The notes under the pieces were generated by a model. The model was not told the DNA's origin. It ran no database searches and worked only from the letters and a program-made list of their open reading frames with translations. Below are positions 37,233 to 46,131 of a stretch of 64,000 nt of DNA, piece after piece. The translations under genes were made by a program, and so were the position numbers. The first letter of the stretch is position 1. Each line of letters starts with the position of its first letter. This stretch comes from Deltaproteobacteria bacterium RIFCSPHIGHO2_02_FULL_40_28 (GTDB lineage Bacteria; UBA10199; 2-12-FULL-40-28), in the NCBI GenBank assembly GCA_001798135.1, contig MGRJ01000006.1, positions 1 to 64,000 on the forward strand, read 5' to 3'.

Positions 37233-38594
37233 TTAAGGAATACTTAAAAGGGAAACCGAATCGTTTAATTCGTTCCCAACAATCACAACAAAGGGGTTTG
37301 TATCTAATGCCAAATCTGTTGGTCTTAAACCAACTCCATCGGAGGTTACCATGGTGTCTGTAACGGTATTTGTATCCAAACTAATCAAGCTGATTGAATT
37401 ATCATTTTTATTGGCCACAAAAGCTTCATTTGTACTTTCGTTGATAGCAATGCGCGTGGGCCGCTCTCCAACTGTAATGGCTGTTTGTGTAGAGAAATCT
37501 GATCCTGAAAGCCTGATCACGCTTCCATTAGTTCGATCAGTAACTAAAGCTTCAGTAGCACTATTAAATAATTCTACACCACCCCATTCGCCGCTTCCCA
37601 AATTAACCTGACTGGAAAGAGTGAGGGTATTGGTAGACGGCCCTTCCGCTACAACAATAGAAAAAACCGTATCTCCATTATCAAATTCACTTAAAATCGC
37701 AGCTCGTATCTCTCCACCAGATGTTTCATCAAGAGATAATGCAAAGGAAGATTCATGAGAGGCTAATGCAGAGGTGGGATGAGTAACTACCAGGGTATCT
37801 CCTACGCTAGGACTTACACCTGCTGAATAATCAATTAAACTTACTGATGTACTTGCTGTTTCATGTGCTACAAGAGCAAAACTATTCCCAGCACTGGCAG
37901 ATACCATGCGTGGAGAACTTACTGAAACCGATCCCGTAATAGAGCCCGAAGTATCCATCAAAGAAAACACCCCATTGCTTGCATCCACCAAAACAGTTTC
38001 TCCAGAACCCTGATCTAAATCGAAATCCTGCACAACAAAACTCGTAAGTGAAAAAGTGCCTGTTTGAGCTAAGGTTGATAAATTAAAAACAGAAAGGCTG
38101 GAATCAGTTCCATCTGTTGTCGCTGTAAAACCACGATCTGTGCCAGGCAAAACAGAAACAGCAACAACATCTCCAGATAGGGCCAGGGTTCCACTAGCGG
38201 CTGTTACTGTTGTACTTGTTGATTCTCCATCGGCATTTGTTTGGGTAATTTGAATTGAATTCCCGGCACTGCCTGTTATCACACAAGAATCGTCAGCACC
38301 AAAAGATCCATCACTAGCAGCTATGACAGTACAACTGGGCCCAGAGGCTACAGAAAGATTAAGGGCTACAACACTTGCACTCCCTTCAACAGCTCCTTCC
38401 GAACCAGAGACAGCCAAGGTTCCATCTCCACGATCAATCACTGCAATGAGTCCTGCCACAGGAACTGGGATAGAAGTGGATGGAGTTGCACTTCCACAAG
38501 AACAAAGCAAAAATAAAGCTAAAAAAAGAAAAAGGGATCCACCTCCCTTTAAAAAAGGGCTTTTTTTTCTAACGATCTTGAGCGGATAATTCAT
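37233..38594 (-). CDS. Lipoprotein with YncE-like beta-propeller
   Basis: A 453-residue secreted lipoprotein. A hydrophobic signal (LFLALFLLCSC) ends at Cys. A Ser/Thr/Gly/Ala-rich beta domain follows to about residue 140, then propeller-blade repeats of the YVTN/YncE kind such as RIAINESTNEAFVANKNDNSISLISLDT and LALDTNPFVVIVGNELNDSVSLL. The low Lys content and many Ser/Thr suit an extracellular protein. I do not recognise a specific function. The inverted-repeat element E lies 63 bp upstream of its start. Confidence 0.65.
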   Translation of the reverse strand: MNYPLKIVRKKSPFLKGGGSLFLFLALFLLCSCGSATPSTSIPVPVAGLIAVIDRGDGTLAVSGSEGAVEGSASVVALNLSVASGPSCTVIAASDGSFGADDSCVITGSAGNSIQITQTNADGESTSTTVTAASGTLALSGDVVAVSVLPGTDRGFTATTDGTDSSLSVFNLSTLAQTGTFSLTSFVVQDFDLDQGSGETVLVDASNGVFSLMDTSGSITGSVSVSSPRMVSASAGNSFALVAHETASTSVSLIDYSAGVSPSVGDTLVVTHPTSALASHESSFALSLDETSGGEIRAAILSEFDNGDTVFSIVVAEGPSTNTLTLSSQVNLGSGEWGGVELFNSATEALVTDRTNGSVIRLSGSDFSTQTAITVGERPTRIAINESTNEAFVANKNDNSISLISLDTNTVTDTMVTSDGVGLRPTDLALDTNPFVVIVGNELNDSVSLLSIP

Positions 38595-38656
38595 CTGGAC
38601 CCTTTCTCATTTCCCTTTTATACCATAATTCCTTTTTTTCACCCCTTTTATTTTTT

Positions 38657-38772
38657 CATTTTCAAGGCGACACTTACAGCCCCAACGTTTAAGGGATAGG
38701 TTCTTTGGGTCCTCTTAGAACCGTTCCCTACCTGGGACAAACTTGGTTCCATAAAATGTCGCCTTGAAAATG
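38657..38772. repeat. Inverted-repeat element E
   Basis: Perfect 16-bp arms CATTTTCAAGGCGACA (38657-38672) and TGTCGCCTTGAAAATG (38757-38772) enclose a strong inner hairpin AGGGATAGGTTCT / AGAACCGTTCCCT. The right arm abuts the stop codon of the upstream lipoprotein gene. The layout is like elements C and D, with a different core. Confidence 0.85.
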
Positions 38773-39516
38773 TCATGGCAAATAGTCGCAAGCTTCGCCA
38801 CTAAAGGTTGCCATCAATTCGTCAGTGGTTAAACTAACCGAATTACCCGAGTTGATTTCGTTAATGACAACATTGCCGCTCATGGCAGCAATAACACTCG
38901 CAGTAGAATCAGCACCTGAGTATCCAAATACAGAGATATCAAAAATCAGGGAATAATCTGTGCTGGCTGATGAAATCAGGTTTCCAGAAACGGTATCATA
39001 ATTTTCTTGTACGAGAGTTAAATAAAGAACATCGCTACTTAAACCTGCAACAAGACTTGTCCAGGAACCAGAACTTGTATCATAAGTCCCACTTTGGGTA
39101 CCAGTCATCCCGCCATTCATCACAACATAATCTTCATCTGTATCCGTGATCAGACAATTAGCCGCAAGATAATCAGTCATCGTGTAGTTAATAATACAAC
39201 CAGAGTAGAAAATACTTTCACCAGAATCGCTCTCTTCTCCACAATCAGGTGTTGCGAGGGTTACATCAAATCCAGTAGCTGTTTCAATAGCACGAACCGA
39301 TGGAGGCGGGGCTGATTCAGAACTAGAAACACTTCCTGTAACCAGTGCTGTTAAAAAAGTTTGAGTAAAGCTGACAATTTCTGGATCCACATCTTCTAAA
39401 GCCAGTGCACTACTCGCTTCAGAATCTGAATCTGTGCTCTCACCAGAACTGCCACAAGCTACAAAGCTTAAAATAATTCCTAAAATGATTACCCATTGTC
39501 CCAGGATCTTTTTCAT
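38773..39516 (-). CDS. Unknown lipoprotein
   Basis: A 247-residue protein with a standard lipoprotein signal, MKKILGQWVIILGIILSFVAC, followed by a Ser/Asp/Glu-rich linker (GSSGESTDSDSEASS). The remaining 200 residues are beta-rich and acidic, with four to five Cys that could form disulfides (CGEES, GCIINY, NCLITD, EACDYLP). No family is recognised. GAGGAG lies upstream of the ATG. It is divergent from the kinase-EBP gene, with 266 bp of very AT-rich DNA between them. Confidence 0.6.
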   Translation of the reverse strand: MKKILGQWVIILGIILSFVACGSSGESTDSDSEASSALALEDVDPEIVSFTQTFLTALVTGSVSSSESAPPPSVRAIETATGFDVTLATPDCGEESDSGESIFYSGCIINYTMTDYLAANCLITDTDEDYVVMNGGMTGTQSGTYDTSSGSWTSLVAGLSSDVLYLTLVQENYDTVSGNLISSASTDYSLIFDISVFGYSGADSTASVIAAMSGNVVINEINSGNSVSLTTDELMATFSGEACDYLP

Positions 39517-39589
39517 ACTTTACTCCTCTTTTTGAGTTGGGACATAATTATCCCAAACCCAAGCAAAGAATAAGCAAGATCAATGCCAA

Positions 39590-39782
39590 CTTATATAACT
39601 ATATGTTTTTAATTATTTTTTTTAAAATTATAGGGTACATCTATTAATTTATTATAATTTTTAATTATTAATTTATATAAAAAATGCATATAATATATAA
39701 CTAATTTTTTATTATAAATATTTGTTTTTATTATATTTTTTATTTTTTGTAATTAATATCTTTTTTATATAAAATAAAAAGA
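39590..39782. promoter_or_regulatory. Extremely AT-rich intergenic region upstream of the kinase-EBP
   Basis: About 190 bp with almost no G or C (many TTTATAT, TATAAT-like words). Several -10-like sequences occur, so no single promoter can be chosen. Such tracts favour bending and nucleoid-protein binding. Confidence 0.45.
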
Positions 39783-42700
39783 ATGAAAATAGGTGAATAC
39801 ATTATCGAAAACGAAATTGGTTGCGGGCTTACTTCAACTATTTATCGGGCTACAAAAGATAATCAAAAATTAGTCTTAAAACTTTTTAATTCCGAAATTT
39901 CAGATGAACTCAAAAGTTTTCTTTTTTTTGAATTTACTCTCCTTCGCGAAGTATCACATCCAAATTTAGTTTCTGTTGTAGATTTTGGCCTTCATCCCAC
40001 CACAAACCAATTTTTTATTGTAGAAGAAGAAATAAAAGGAGACTCTCTTTGTGAATTTTTTAAAGAAAATAAAGAAAACAAATCTATCGCTCTTTTTGGA
40101 GAATGTCTTAATGCCTTACATGCTATTCATCGTACTGGTTTTTTGCATGGTGATCTATCCCCTGCCCATATACGTATCATCAACCAATCAGATGGACCTT
40201 TAGTAAAAATTATTGATCTTGGCATGAGCCATCCTCATTTAAGTCAACAAGGCGGTACTCCCGAATACATAGCCCCAGAAAAAATCACAGGTGATGGTGT
40301 TGATTTTAGATCTGATCTTTATTCTTTGGGTGTTTGCTTTTATGAAGCACTAACAAAAAATAACCCCTTTCTTAAAAAAAGTCTTTCAGAAACTCTCGCA
40401 AGCCAAGTGTCAGTGGAACCAAAACCATGCATAGAATTAAATCCAAAAATTCCACCTCAACTGGCCAAGGTGATCACTGAATGTTTGAGAAAAAATCCAG
40501 TAGATCGCCCACCCTCTCTCGCTTTTATTCAAGAAGCCCTTGGCTTATCGGCTTTTTCAGCAGACTTCACAAAAAATGCGCTCATTCATATTAAAAATTC
40601 TTGGATTGGAAGAGAAAAAGAAAAAAACGAAGCCATCACCTGGGCTTTTCATGCAAAACAAGGATCTGCCCTTGTTATCATGGGTAAAAAAGGTCTTGGA
40701 AAATCAAACCTTGCAGAAGAAATTCGTCTCGAAATGGCCAAGAAAGGACTGAAGGTTACCCCTTATTTAGAAAATATTTCAGAAAAAGAAACTCAGTTTG
40801 TTATTTTTAACAACAAAAGAAATATTTTACCAAAAGATTTAGAAAAATTTTTGTCTTTTAATAAAACTCCTCCACCTCTCTTGATTTTAATTACGCCAGA
40901 TCAAAATGATCTTTTTAATTTTCTTAAAAAATACTCCTTTGCTACTACAACAATCCAGCTTCGTCCCCTTGATCGAAAAGAAATAATTCATCTCATTGTA
41001 TTAAATTCTGGGGATAAAAATCCCCCTGCTTCTCTTGTTGATTTCATTTTTGAATCTTCACAAGGCAACCCAGCCCTAGCTAACGATTTACTTCGATCAA
41101 TTGCAGAAACAGAACATCTTGTTGATTCGCATGGGAACTGGAATTTAGCTCCACTGGCTGAAAAAAAACTAACTTTAGAAAAACATCTGACCAAAAGTGA
41201 TTTACTGTATGAAAAAATACTACAAAGCAAAAATAAAAATGAAAAAATTGAACTTTTCCTTCGTCTCGCCGAAAACAAATTAAGAACAGAACAAACTCAT
41301 GACATCACCCTGCTTTTTGATGAAATAGAAAAACAAATAAATACTCTCCCAGAAAAAAATGAAAGCCTTTATAGACAGGCTCAGTTAATTGAAAAGAAAG
41401 TATGGTTCTTGCTTTTAAAAAATAAATTTAATAAGGGAGCAGAACTTTTAAAAACAGCACAAGCTTTTTTACAAAAATCAAAAAATAAGGATCCCTTACT
41501 CTCACTTAAACTCTCTAACTTCAAAGGACATATTTATCTTCATCAAGGAGAGCTTAAAAAAGCTAAAGATCTATTAGAAAAAAATTATAAACTCTGGAAA
41601 AAACTTCCTCTCCATCAAAAACAAAGAGTCATTAATAATGATTTGGCTCTTCTTTTGGTTGCTGAAAATGATTTTGAAAATGCCATTTTAATCCACCAAG
41701 AAATGCTTCATTTTTTGGAAGAGCATCTTCCCGAAGCCCTGCTCATTGCAAGAATTCATTATGCATTGGCCGAATGTCATCAAAAACAAAAAAAATTAAG
41801 AGAAGCCAGCCAACATCTTTTAATCTGTTCTGATATTTCACGATCAGAGAAACTTTGGTCTCTTCTTTTACGTTGCTATAACGCTATGGGAAATATCGAA
41901 AGGGAAGAAGGTCATGTTTCTCCTTGTTTAGAAAGTTATGAAAAAGGATACCGTTTATCTCTCTATCTCAAAGACACCCTTTCTGGGGCTATCTTATCTC
42001 AAAATGCAGGAGCTGTTTATGCAGAGCAAGGAAATGCCTTAAAGGCCAAGGAATACCTGATACGCTCCGAAAATTTATTAAAACAACTGGATACAAACCT
42101 TCCTTACATCAAGGAACTTTCTACCCGTAATTCAATTGAATTAACTCATTTAGAAAAAACTTCTCTTAAAAAGGAAAAACCAAATTTTATGAATGAAAAA
42201 TTAAAAGCCATCCTTCATATCAATCGTTTTTTAAACTCCGAACACGACCCTCAAGCATTACTACGCATTATTTTGCGTTATGCCTTAGATCTTTCAGGTG
42301 CAGAAAGTGGTTTAATTCTAACAGAAAAAAATAAGAATGAACTTCAGGTAGAAACCAGCCTTAACATCGAGGTAGATGACAATCTTACTCAAGTGAGTTG
42401 TCAGACAGCACGTAGGGTTTTAGAAACAGGTCAAGCTCTTAAAACCAATAATGCCGCAGAAGATGAGGCCTTTAAAAATTATCAATCCGTCCTTCTTTTA
42501 GGATTAAAATCAATCTCCTGTCTCCCTATTCGAGCTCAATCTAAAATTTTGGGGGTTCTTTATTTGACCCATCGCTTTCAAAAAAATCTTTTCCAACCAG
42601 AAACAGAAGAAATCCTCCAGGCTTTTGCTGATCAAGCAGGATTAGCTTTAGAAAATGCCAGACTTCTTTCAGAAATTGAGAATCAAAATCAAAAACTTAA

Positions 42701-43952
42701 AAATACACTTTCAGAAACAGAAGAAAAATTAGAATTGATGGAAGAAAATCAAGAATACAATCAAAACCAGGGAGATATTGTTACCTCTTCTTCTCAAATT
42801 AAATCTCTTTTAAAATTAGCAGGAAAAGTTTCTGTCACCGATATTTCTCTTCTTATTCGTGGAGAATCTGGCACAGGAAAAGAATTATTAGCAAGATTTA
42901 TCCATCAAAAAAGTACGCGGAGCAAAGGACCTTTTATAACCATCAATTGTTCGGCGCTTCCAGCCTCATTAATTGAAGCAGAACTTTTTGGCTATAGAAC
43001 CGGGGCCTTTACAGGAGCTGTGCGTGACAAAAAAGGCTTAATTGAAATGGCTGATGGGGGCACTTTGTTTTTAGATGAAATTGGTGAGCTTGATGTTGCC
43101 CTTCAAGCTAAACTTTTGAGAACGATTCAAGAACGAGAAATCCTTAAGCTGGGAGACACTAAACCCATGCCCGTTAATATTCGTTTGCTTTGTGCTACCC
43201 TTAAAAATCTGAAAGAAGAAATAAAAAAAACAACCTTTCGTGAAGATCTCTATTACCGTGTGGCAGAAATGGAAATAGTTTTGCCTCCTTTAAGAGAACG
43301 AAAAGAAGACATTCCTATTCTTCTTCCTTACTTTGTTAAAAAACACGCCAAAGCCATGGGGCTTAATAAAGTTCCACAAATTGACAAACGCTTGGTAAAA
43401 TTTTTTCTGGGTTATTCTTGGCCAGGAAATATTCGCGAGTTTGAAAGCAAAGTACGCATTGCCTTAGCCTTGTGCAATGGTAAAATTCTAAGCATTCATG
43501 ATCTTCCACCAGAAGAAAAAGAAAAACTCACACAAAGTAAAAATGATGGCCCATTTATTTCAATCAACACCACGCAAAAAATAGAAAACATTTCTGACAC
43601 TTCATGGGAAAAGTTAATTCAAGAAGGCAAAACGTGGCATGAAATTGAAACTTTGATCATGGCCAAGGCTCTCATTGATGCTCATTGGAATACAGCCCTG
43701 GCTGCAAAAACTTTAAACATGGGGATAGCAACTCTTTACAACCGCATCAGACAAGAAAAATTAAAAGACAGAATCGAAGAATTCCAAAAAATTCCCTCCC
43801 CACCTCTCAACCATCTCAAAAATTGTAAAAAAGAAGTATTCAAAGCAGCCCTCACCCTTTCCCAGCTTAAGCCTCACCCCGCTTCTCGTCTTCTCAACGT
43901 CTCCCCCGCTATGTTCTACAAGTGGATTAAACCAAAAATCTCCTCATTTTAA
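39783..43952 (+). CDS. Ser/Thr kinase - ATPase - TPR - GAF - sigma-54 activator fusion
   Basis: A 1389-residue signalling protein. Residues 1-260 are a Ser/Thr kinase: Gly-rich loop IGCGLTSTIY, HGDLSP catalytic loop (about 122), DLG, and GTPEYIAPE. An ORC/NB-ARC-like ATPase with P-loop GKKGLGKS lies at about 303. Helical TPR-type repeats run from about 460 to 800. A GAF domain lies at about 825-965, then a coiled coil. A sigma-54 AAA+ domain follows: GESGTGKE (about 1024), GAFTGA (about 1075) and LFLDEIGELD. A Fis-type helix-turn-helix (NTALAAKTLNMGIATLYNRI) and a second HTH-like tail end the chain. It likely converts a signal into sigma-54 transcription. The catalytic Lys (LVLKLF) and HxD Asp are kept, so the kinase may be active. 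Confidence 0.88.
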   Translation: MKIGEYIIENEIGCGLTSTIYRATKDNQKLVLKLFNSEISDELKSFLFFEFTLLREVSHPNLVSVVDFGLHPTTNQFFIVEEEIKGDSLCEFFKENKENKSIALFGECLNALHAIHRTGFLHGDLSPAHIRIINQSDGPLVKIIDLGMSHPHLSQQGGTPEYIAPEKITGDGVDFRSDLYSLGVCFYEALTKNNPFLKKSLSETLASQVSVEPKPCIELNPKIPPQLAKVITECLRKNPVDRPPSLAFIQEALGLSAFSADFTKNALIHIKNSWIGREKEKNEAITWAFHAKQGSALVIMGKKGLGKSNLAEEIRLEMAKKGLKVTPYLENISEKETQFVIFNNKRNILPKDLEKFLSFNKTPPPLLILITPDQNDLFNFLKKYSFATTTIQLRPLDRKEIIHLIVLNSGDKNPPASLVDFIFESSQGNPALANDLLRSIAETEHLVDSHGNWNLAPLAEKKLTLEKHLTKSDLLYEKILQSKNKNEKIELFLRLAENKLRTEQTHDITLLFDEIEKQINTLPEKNESLYRQAQLIEKKVWFLLLKNKFNKGAELLKTAQAFLQKSKNKDPLLSLKLSNFKGHIYLHQGELKKAKDLLEKNYKLWKKLPLHQKQRVINNDLALLLVAENDFENAILIHQEMLHFLEEHLPEALLIARIHYALAECHQKQKKLREASQHLLICSDISRSEKLWSLLLRCYNAMGNIEREEGHVSPCLESYEKGYRLSLYLKDTLSGAILSQNAGAVYAEQGNALKAKEYLIRSENLLKQLDTNLPYIKELSTRNSIELTHLEKTSLKKEKPNFMNEKLKAILHINRFLNSEHDPQALLRIILRYALDLSGAESGLILTEKNKNELQVETSLNIEVDDNLTQVSCQTARRVLETGQALKTNNAAEDEAFKNYQSVLLLGLKSISCLPIRAQSKILGVLYLTHRFQKNLFQPETEEILQAFADQAGLALENARLLSEIENQNQKLKNTLSETEEKLELMEENQEYNQNQGDIVTSSSQIKSLLKLAGKVSVTDISLLIRGESGTGKELLARFIHQKSTRSKGPFITINCSALPASLIEAELFGYRTGAFTGAVRDKKGLIEMADGGTLFLDEIGELDVALQAKLLRTIQEREILKLGDTKPMPVNIRLLCATLKNLKEEIKKTTFREDLYYRVAEMEIVLPPLRERKEDIPILLPYFVKKHAKAMGLNKVPQIDKRLVKFFLGYSWPGNIREFESKVRIALALCNGKILSIHDLPPEEKEKLTQSKNDGPFISINTTQKIENISDTSWEKLIQEGKTWHEIETLIMAKALIDAHWNTALAAKTLNMGIATLYNRIRQEKLKDRIEEFQKIPSPPLNHLKNCKKEVFKAALTLSQLKPHPASRLLNVSPAMFYKWIKPKISSF

Positions 43953-44013
43953 AATAATGCATTGCGTTATAAACCTTCCTTGCTTTTTCAAAAAAGCAAA
44001 AGAATTTGGTTAC

Positions 44014-44042
44014 TTGACAAGGTTCAATAAAATCAATATTAT
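44014..44042 (+). promoter_or_regulatory. Sigma-70 promoter of porin gene
   Basis: TTGACA at 44014-44019, a 17-bp spacer, and TATTAT at 44037-44042. It predicts a 5' untranslated leader of about 145 nt before the porin ATG. Confidence 0.7.
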
Positions 44043-44063
44043 CGCCCCAACTTCTTTGTTCAT

Positions 44064-44175
44064 CTAAGGCCCCCATAAGGGGGGATTTAGATCTTCGTTA
44101 GTGATTTCAATAACTTGGAAACGATCGGGACGTCCGTCGTTTCCAGGGGAAGGTCTTAGCCGACGAAGAACCATT
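44064..44175 (+). ncRNA. Structured 5' leader of porin mRNA (possible cis-regulatory RNA)
   Basis: Two hairpins: ATCTAAGGCCCCC / GGGGGGATTTAGAT (44065-44096) and TGGAAACGA / TCGTTTCCA with a GGGACGTCC-type loop (44115-44144). A longer-range pair, CTTCGT (44093) with ACGAAG (44164), could enclose the second. It ends about 10 bases before the AAGGAG site. No known riboswitch class is recognised. Confidence 0.45.
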
Positions 44176-44194
44176 AAAAAGGAGAGGAACTAAA

Positions 44195-45367
44195 ATGAAA
44201 AAACACCTGTTAACCGGGTTGTTCGCAGTTATCAGTATGGTAGCTGTGAGTGCAACCGTTATGGCTAATGGTACACCGGCTCCAGAAGCCGCCGCCGAAG
44301 GCGTCGAAATTTCTGGACACGTTACTGTTGTGACCGGCTATCAGCATGACGACAAAGATGCCGCCGTTGCTGGTGGAATCAACCTTGGTGGTATGGGAGA
44401 TGCAATTCTCGCTGCCACTGTCGCTGATGCGGATCATTTCCGCTTCATCGTTGATGAGGTTGAATTAGATCTCCAAAAAAGCTTTGGAGAAAACATCCGC
44501 TTGCGTGCCGACCTTGATTTCAGAGATGCAGCTAACACCAACTGGCGTGCTGCTGATGTCTTTGATCTCGAGCAGGCCTATGTCACAGCCAATTTGGCTG
44601 CTGGCAATGGTATTGAATTCCTGATTGGTAAATTCAATGCCCCTGTTGGTGTCGATGTGGTTGATCGCCATGAAAACTGGCTGATCTCCTACAACTCTGC
44701 TTTCCGTTGGATGACCCCTACTCAGGTCACCGGTGCAAAGTTGTACTACGCATTCAACGACTTGGTGGATTTCCACTGGGCCGTTGTTAACGACCTCAAC
44801 TCCAACGGCTTTGCCGCTGATTCTGCAATGCCTTCAACCTTGTTTCGCTTAGGCTTTAACTGGGGTGAAGAAGGTCGCGAATCCACAGTAGGCATTTCTG
44901 GTGGAGCTGGTCCTGAAAACTCCAACGCTTTGGGTGTTTCCCATAATGCTCATTGGGATTTCTTCGGCGACTTAGACGCAGTAATCGCTCTGTCCGACTC
45001 CATCACCTTAGCTGGTGAAGGCGTATGGCGCCAGACCGATTCCGTCACAGCCGGAAGAAACCAAAAGGCCATCGCCGGTTTTGCAGCTTTAAATTATGCT
45101 GCTTCCGACGTTTGGGATGTTACCTTCCGCTTTGATTATCAGTGGGAAATCAATCCCGTTACTGGTACAGGCGCTTCAACCACTGGTTCCTTCTGGAACG
45201 GTGGATTTGAAGGACAGCTCTGGAGCGGAACTGTTGGCGCAGGGTATGTGATTACAGACGGTGCAAAGATGAAGCTAGAATATCGCTTCGACTATGCTAA
45301 AACCGCTGGTGCTGCCCTTAATTCAGACTACCACTCTGTGTTAGCTGAATTTGCCTATACGTTCTAA
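44195..45367 (+). CDS. Outer-membrane porin-like beta-barrel protein
   Basis: A 390-residue exported protein. The signal peptide ends at VSATVMANG. The mature chain alternates polar and hydrophobic residues with many aromatic girdle residues, ends in FAYTF (terminal Phe, typical of outer-membrane barrels), and contains LRADLDFRDAANTNW and GKFNAPVGVDVVDRHENW, the latter similar to the OprP/porin-type first loops. The GC content and codon choice look richer than neighbours, as expected for a highly expressed gene. It has its own promoter, structured leader, AAGGAG site and terminator. Confidence 0.8.
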   Translation: MKKHLLTGLFAVISMVAVSATVMANGTPAPEAAAEGVEISGHVTVVTGYQHDDKDAAVAGGINLGGMGDAILAATVADADHFRFIVDEVELDLQKSFGENIRLRADLDFRDAANTNWRAADVFDLEQAYVTANLAAGNGIEFLIGKFNAPVGVDVVDRHENWLISYNSAFRWMTPTQVTGAKLYYAFNDLVDFHWAVVNDLNSNGFAADSAMPSTLFRLGFNWGEEGRESTVGISGGAGPENSNALGVSHNAHWDFFGDLDAVIALSDSITLAGEGVWRQTDSVTAGRNQKAIAGFAALNYAASDVWDVTFRFDYQWEINPVTGTGASTTGSFWNGGFEGQLWSGTVGAGYVITDGAKMKLEYRFDYAKTAGAALNSDYHSVLAEFAYTF

Positions 45368-45387
45368 GTCTTACAAAGGCTTGAATT

Positions 45388-45425
45388 AAAAAAACCCCTC
45401 TAGTGAAAGCTAGAGGGGTTTTTTA
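45388..45425 (+). terminator. Intrinsic terminator of porin gene
   Basis: AAAACCCCTCTAG / CTAGAGGGGTTTT stem of about 13 pairs with a TGAAAG loop, then TTTTT. Confidence 0.92.
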
Positions 45426-45457
45426 TTGCCTAGACTTCTTAAATCTGTCATTTCAAT

Positions 45458-45485
45458 GTAGGGGTGAATGATCATTTACCCCTAC
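45458..45485. repeat. GTAG-type palindrome A8 in front of tmk
   Basis: GTAGGGGTGAATGATCATTTACCCCTAC is palindromic except for one mismatched pair in the stem. It contains TGAATGATCATT, close to the palindrome at 11190. It ends 4 bp before the tmk start, leaving no room for a ribosome binding site. Confidence 0.8.
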
Positions 45486-45489
45486 TATA

Positions 45490-46131
45490 ATGGCAAAATC
45501 TTTATTCATTACATTTGAAGGTATTGAAGGGAGTGGCAAAACAACGCAAATTCGCCTCCTCAATGATTGGCTTACCCAAAAAAAAATTAAAACTGTCCTC
45601 ACACGCGAACCCGGCGGAACCCCTTTGGCTGATAAAATTCGTGAAATTCTTTTAACACCAGAACATAAACACATCACTCCTCTATGCGAACTTCTTCTCT
45701 ATACAGCCTCAAGAGCAGAACACATAGCCACGGTTATTAAACCTGCCCTCCTTCGTCACAAAACTGTTCTTTGCGATCGCTTTATGGATGCAACCCTGGC
45801 TTATCAAGGATATGCACGGGGATTCCCTTTAAAAACAATTCATGAACTCAATTCTCTTGTTTCCGAAAACATTAAACCTCATTTAACTTTTCTTTTGGAT
45901 TTAAAAGCAGAGCAAGGATTATTTAGAGCCCTGGGTAGAAACGCGGTTTGTCTTACTTCCAATAGAGAAGCCAGATTTGAATATGAACCAGAAGTTTTTC
46001 ATACGAAAGTCCGAGAAGGATATCTTGATTTAGCAAAAAAAGAAGCAAGCCGTTTTTGTGTACTTGATGCCACTTTAAGTGAGCAGCATATTCATCAACA
46101 AATTATCAAACGTCTTGAAAATATATTATGA
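45490..46131 (+). CDS. tmk: Thymidylate kinase
   Basis: A 213-residue dTMP kinase supplying dTDP. P-loop FEGIEGSGKTTQIRLL (residues 8-23), the DR motif CDRFMDATLAYQG (about 95) and the thymidine-pocket Tyr are present. The reading starts at ATG 45490, which fits the family start MAKSLFITFEG; there is no Shine-Dalgarno because a GTAG-type palindrome is directly upstream. It overlaps holB by 4 bp, a typical tmk-holB pair. Confidence 0.95.
   Translation: MAKSLFITFEGIEGSGKTTQIRLLNDWLTQKKIKTVLTREPGGTPLADKIREILLTPEHKHITPLCELLLYTASRAEHIATVIKPALLRHKTVLCDRFMDATLAYQGYARGFPLKTIHELNSLVSENIKPHLTFLLDLKAEQGLFRALGRNAVCLTSNREARFEYEPEVFHTKVREGYLDLAKKEASRFCVLDATLSEQHIHQQIIKRLENIL

Noticed and set aside
45486-45491. 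TATAAT as tmk promoter -10 box
   Set aside because: It overlaps the start codon and no -35 box at proper spacing is seen; likely chance.
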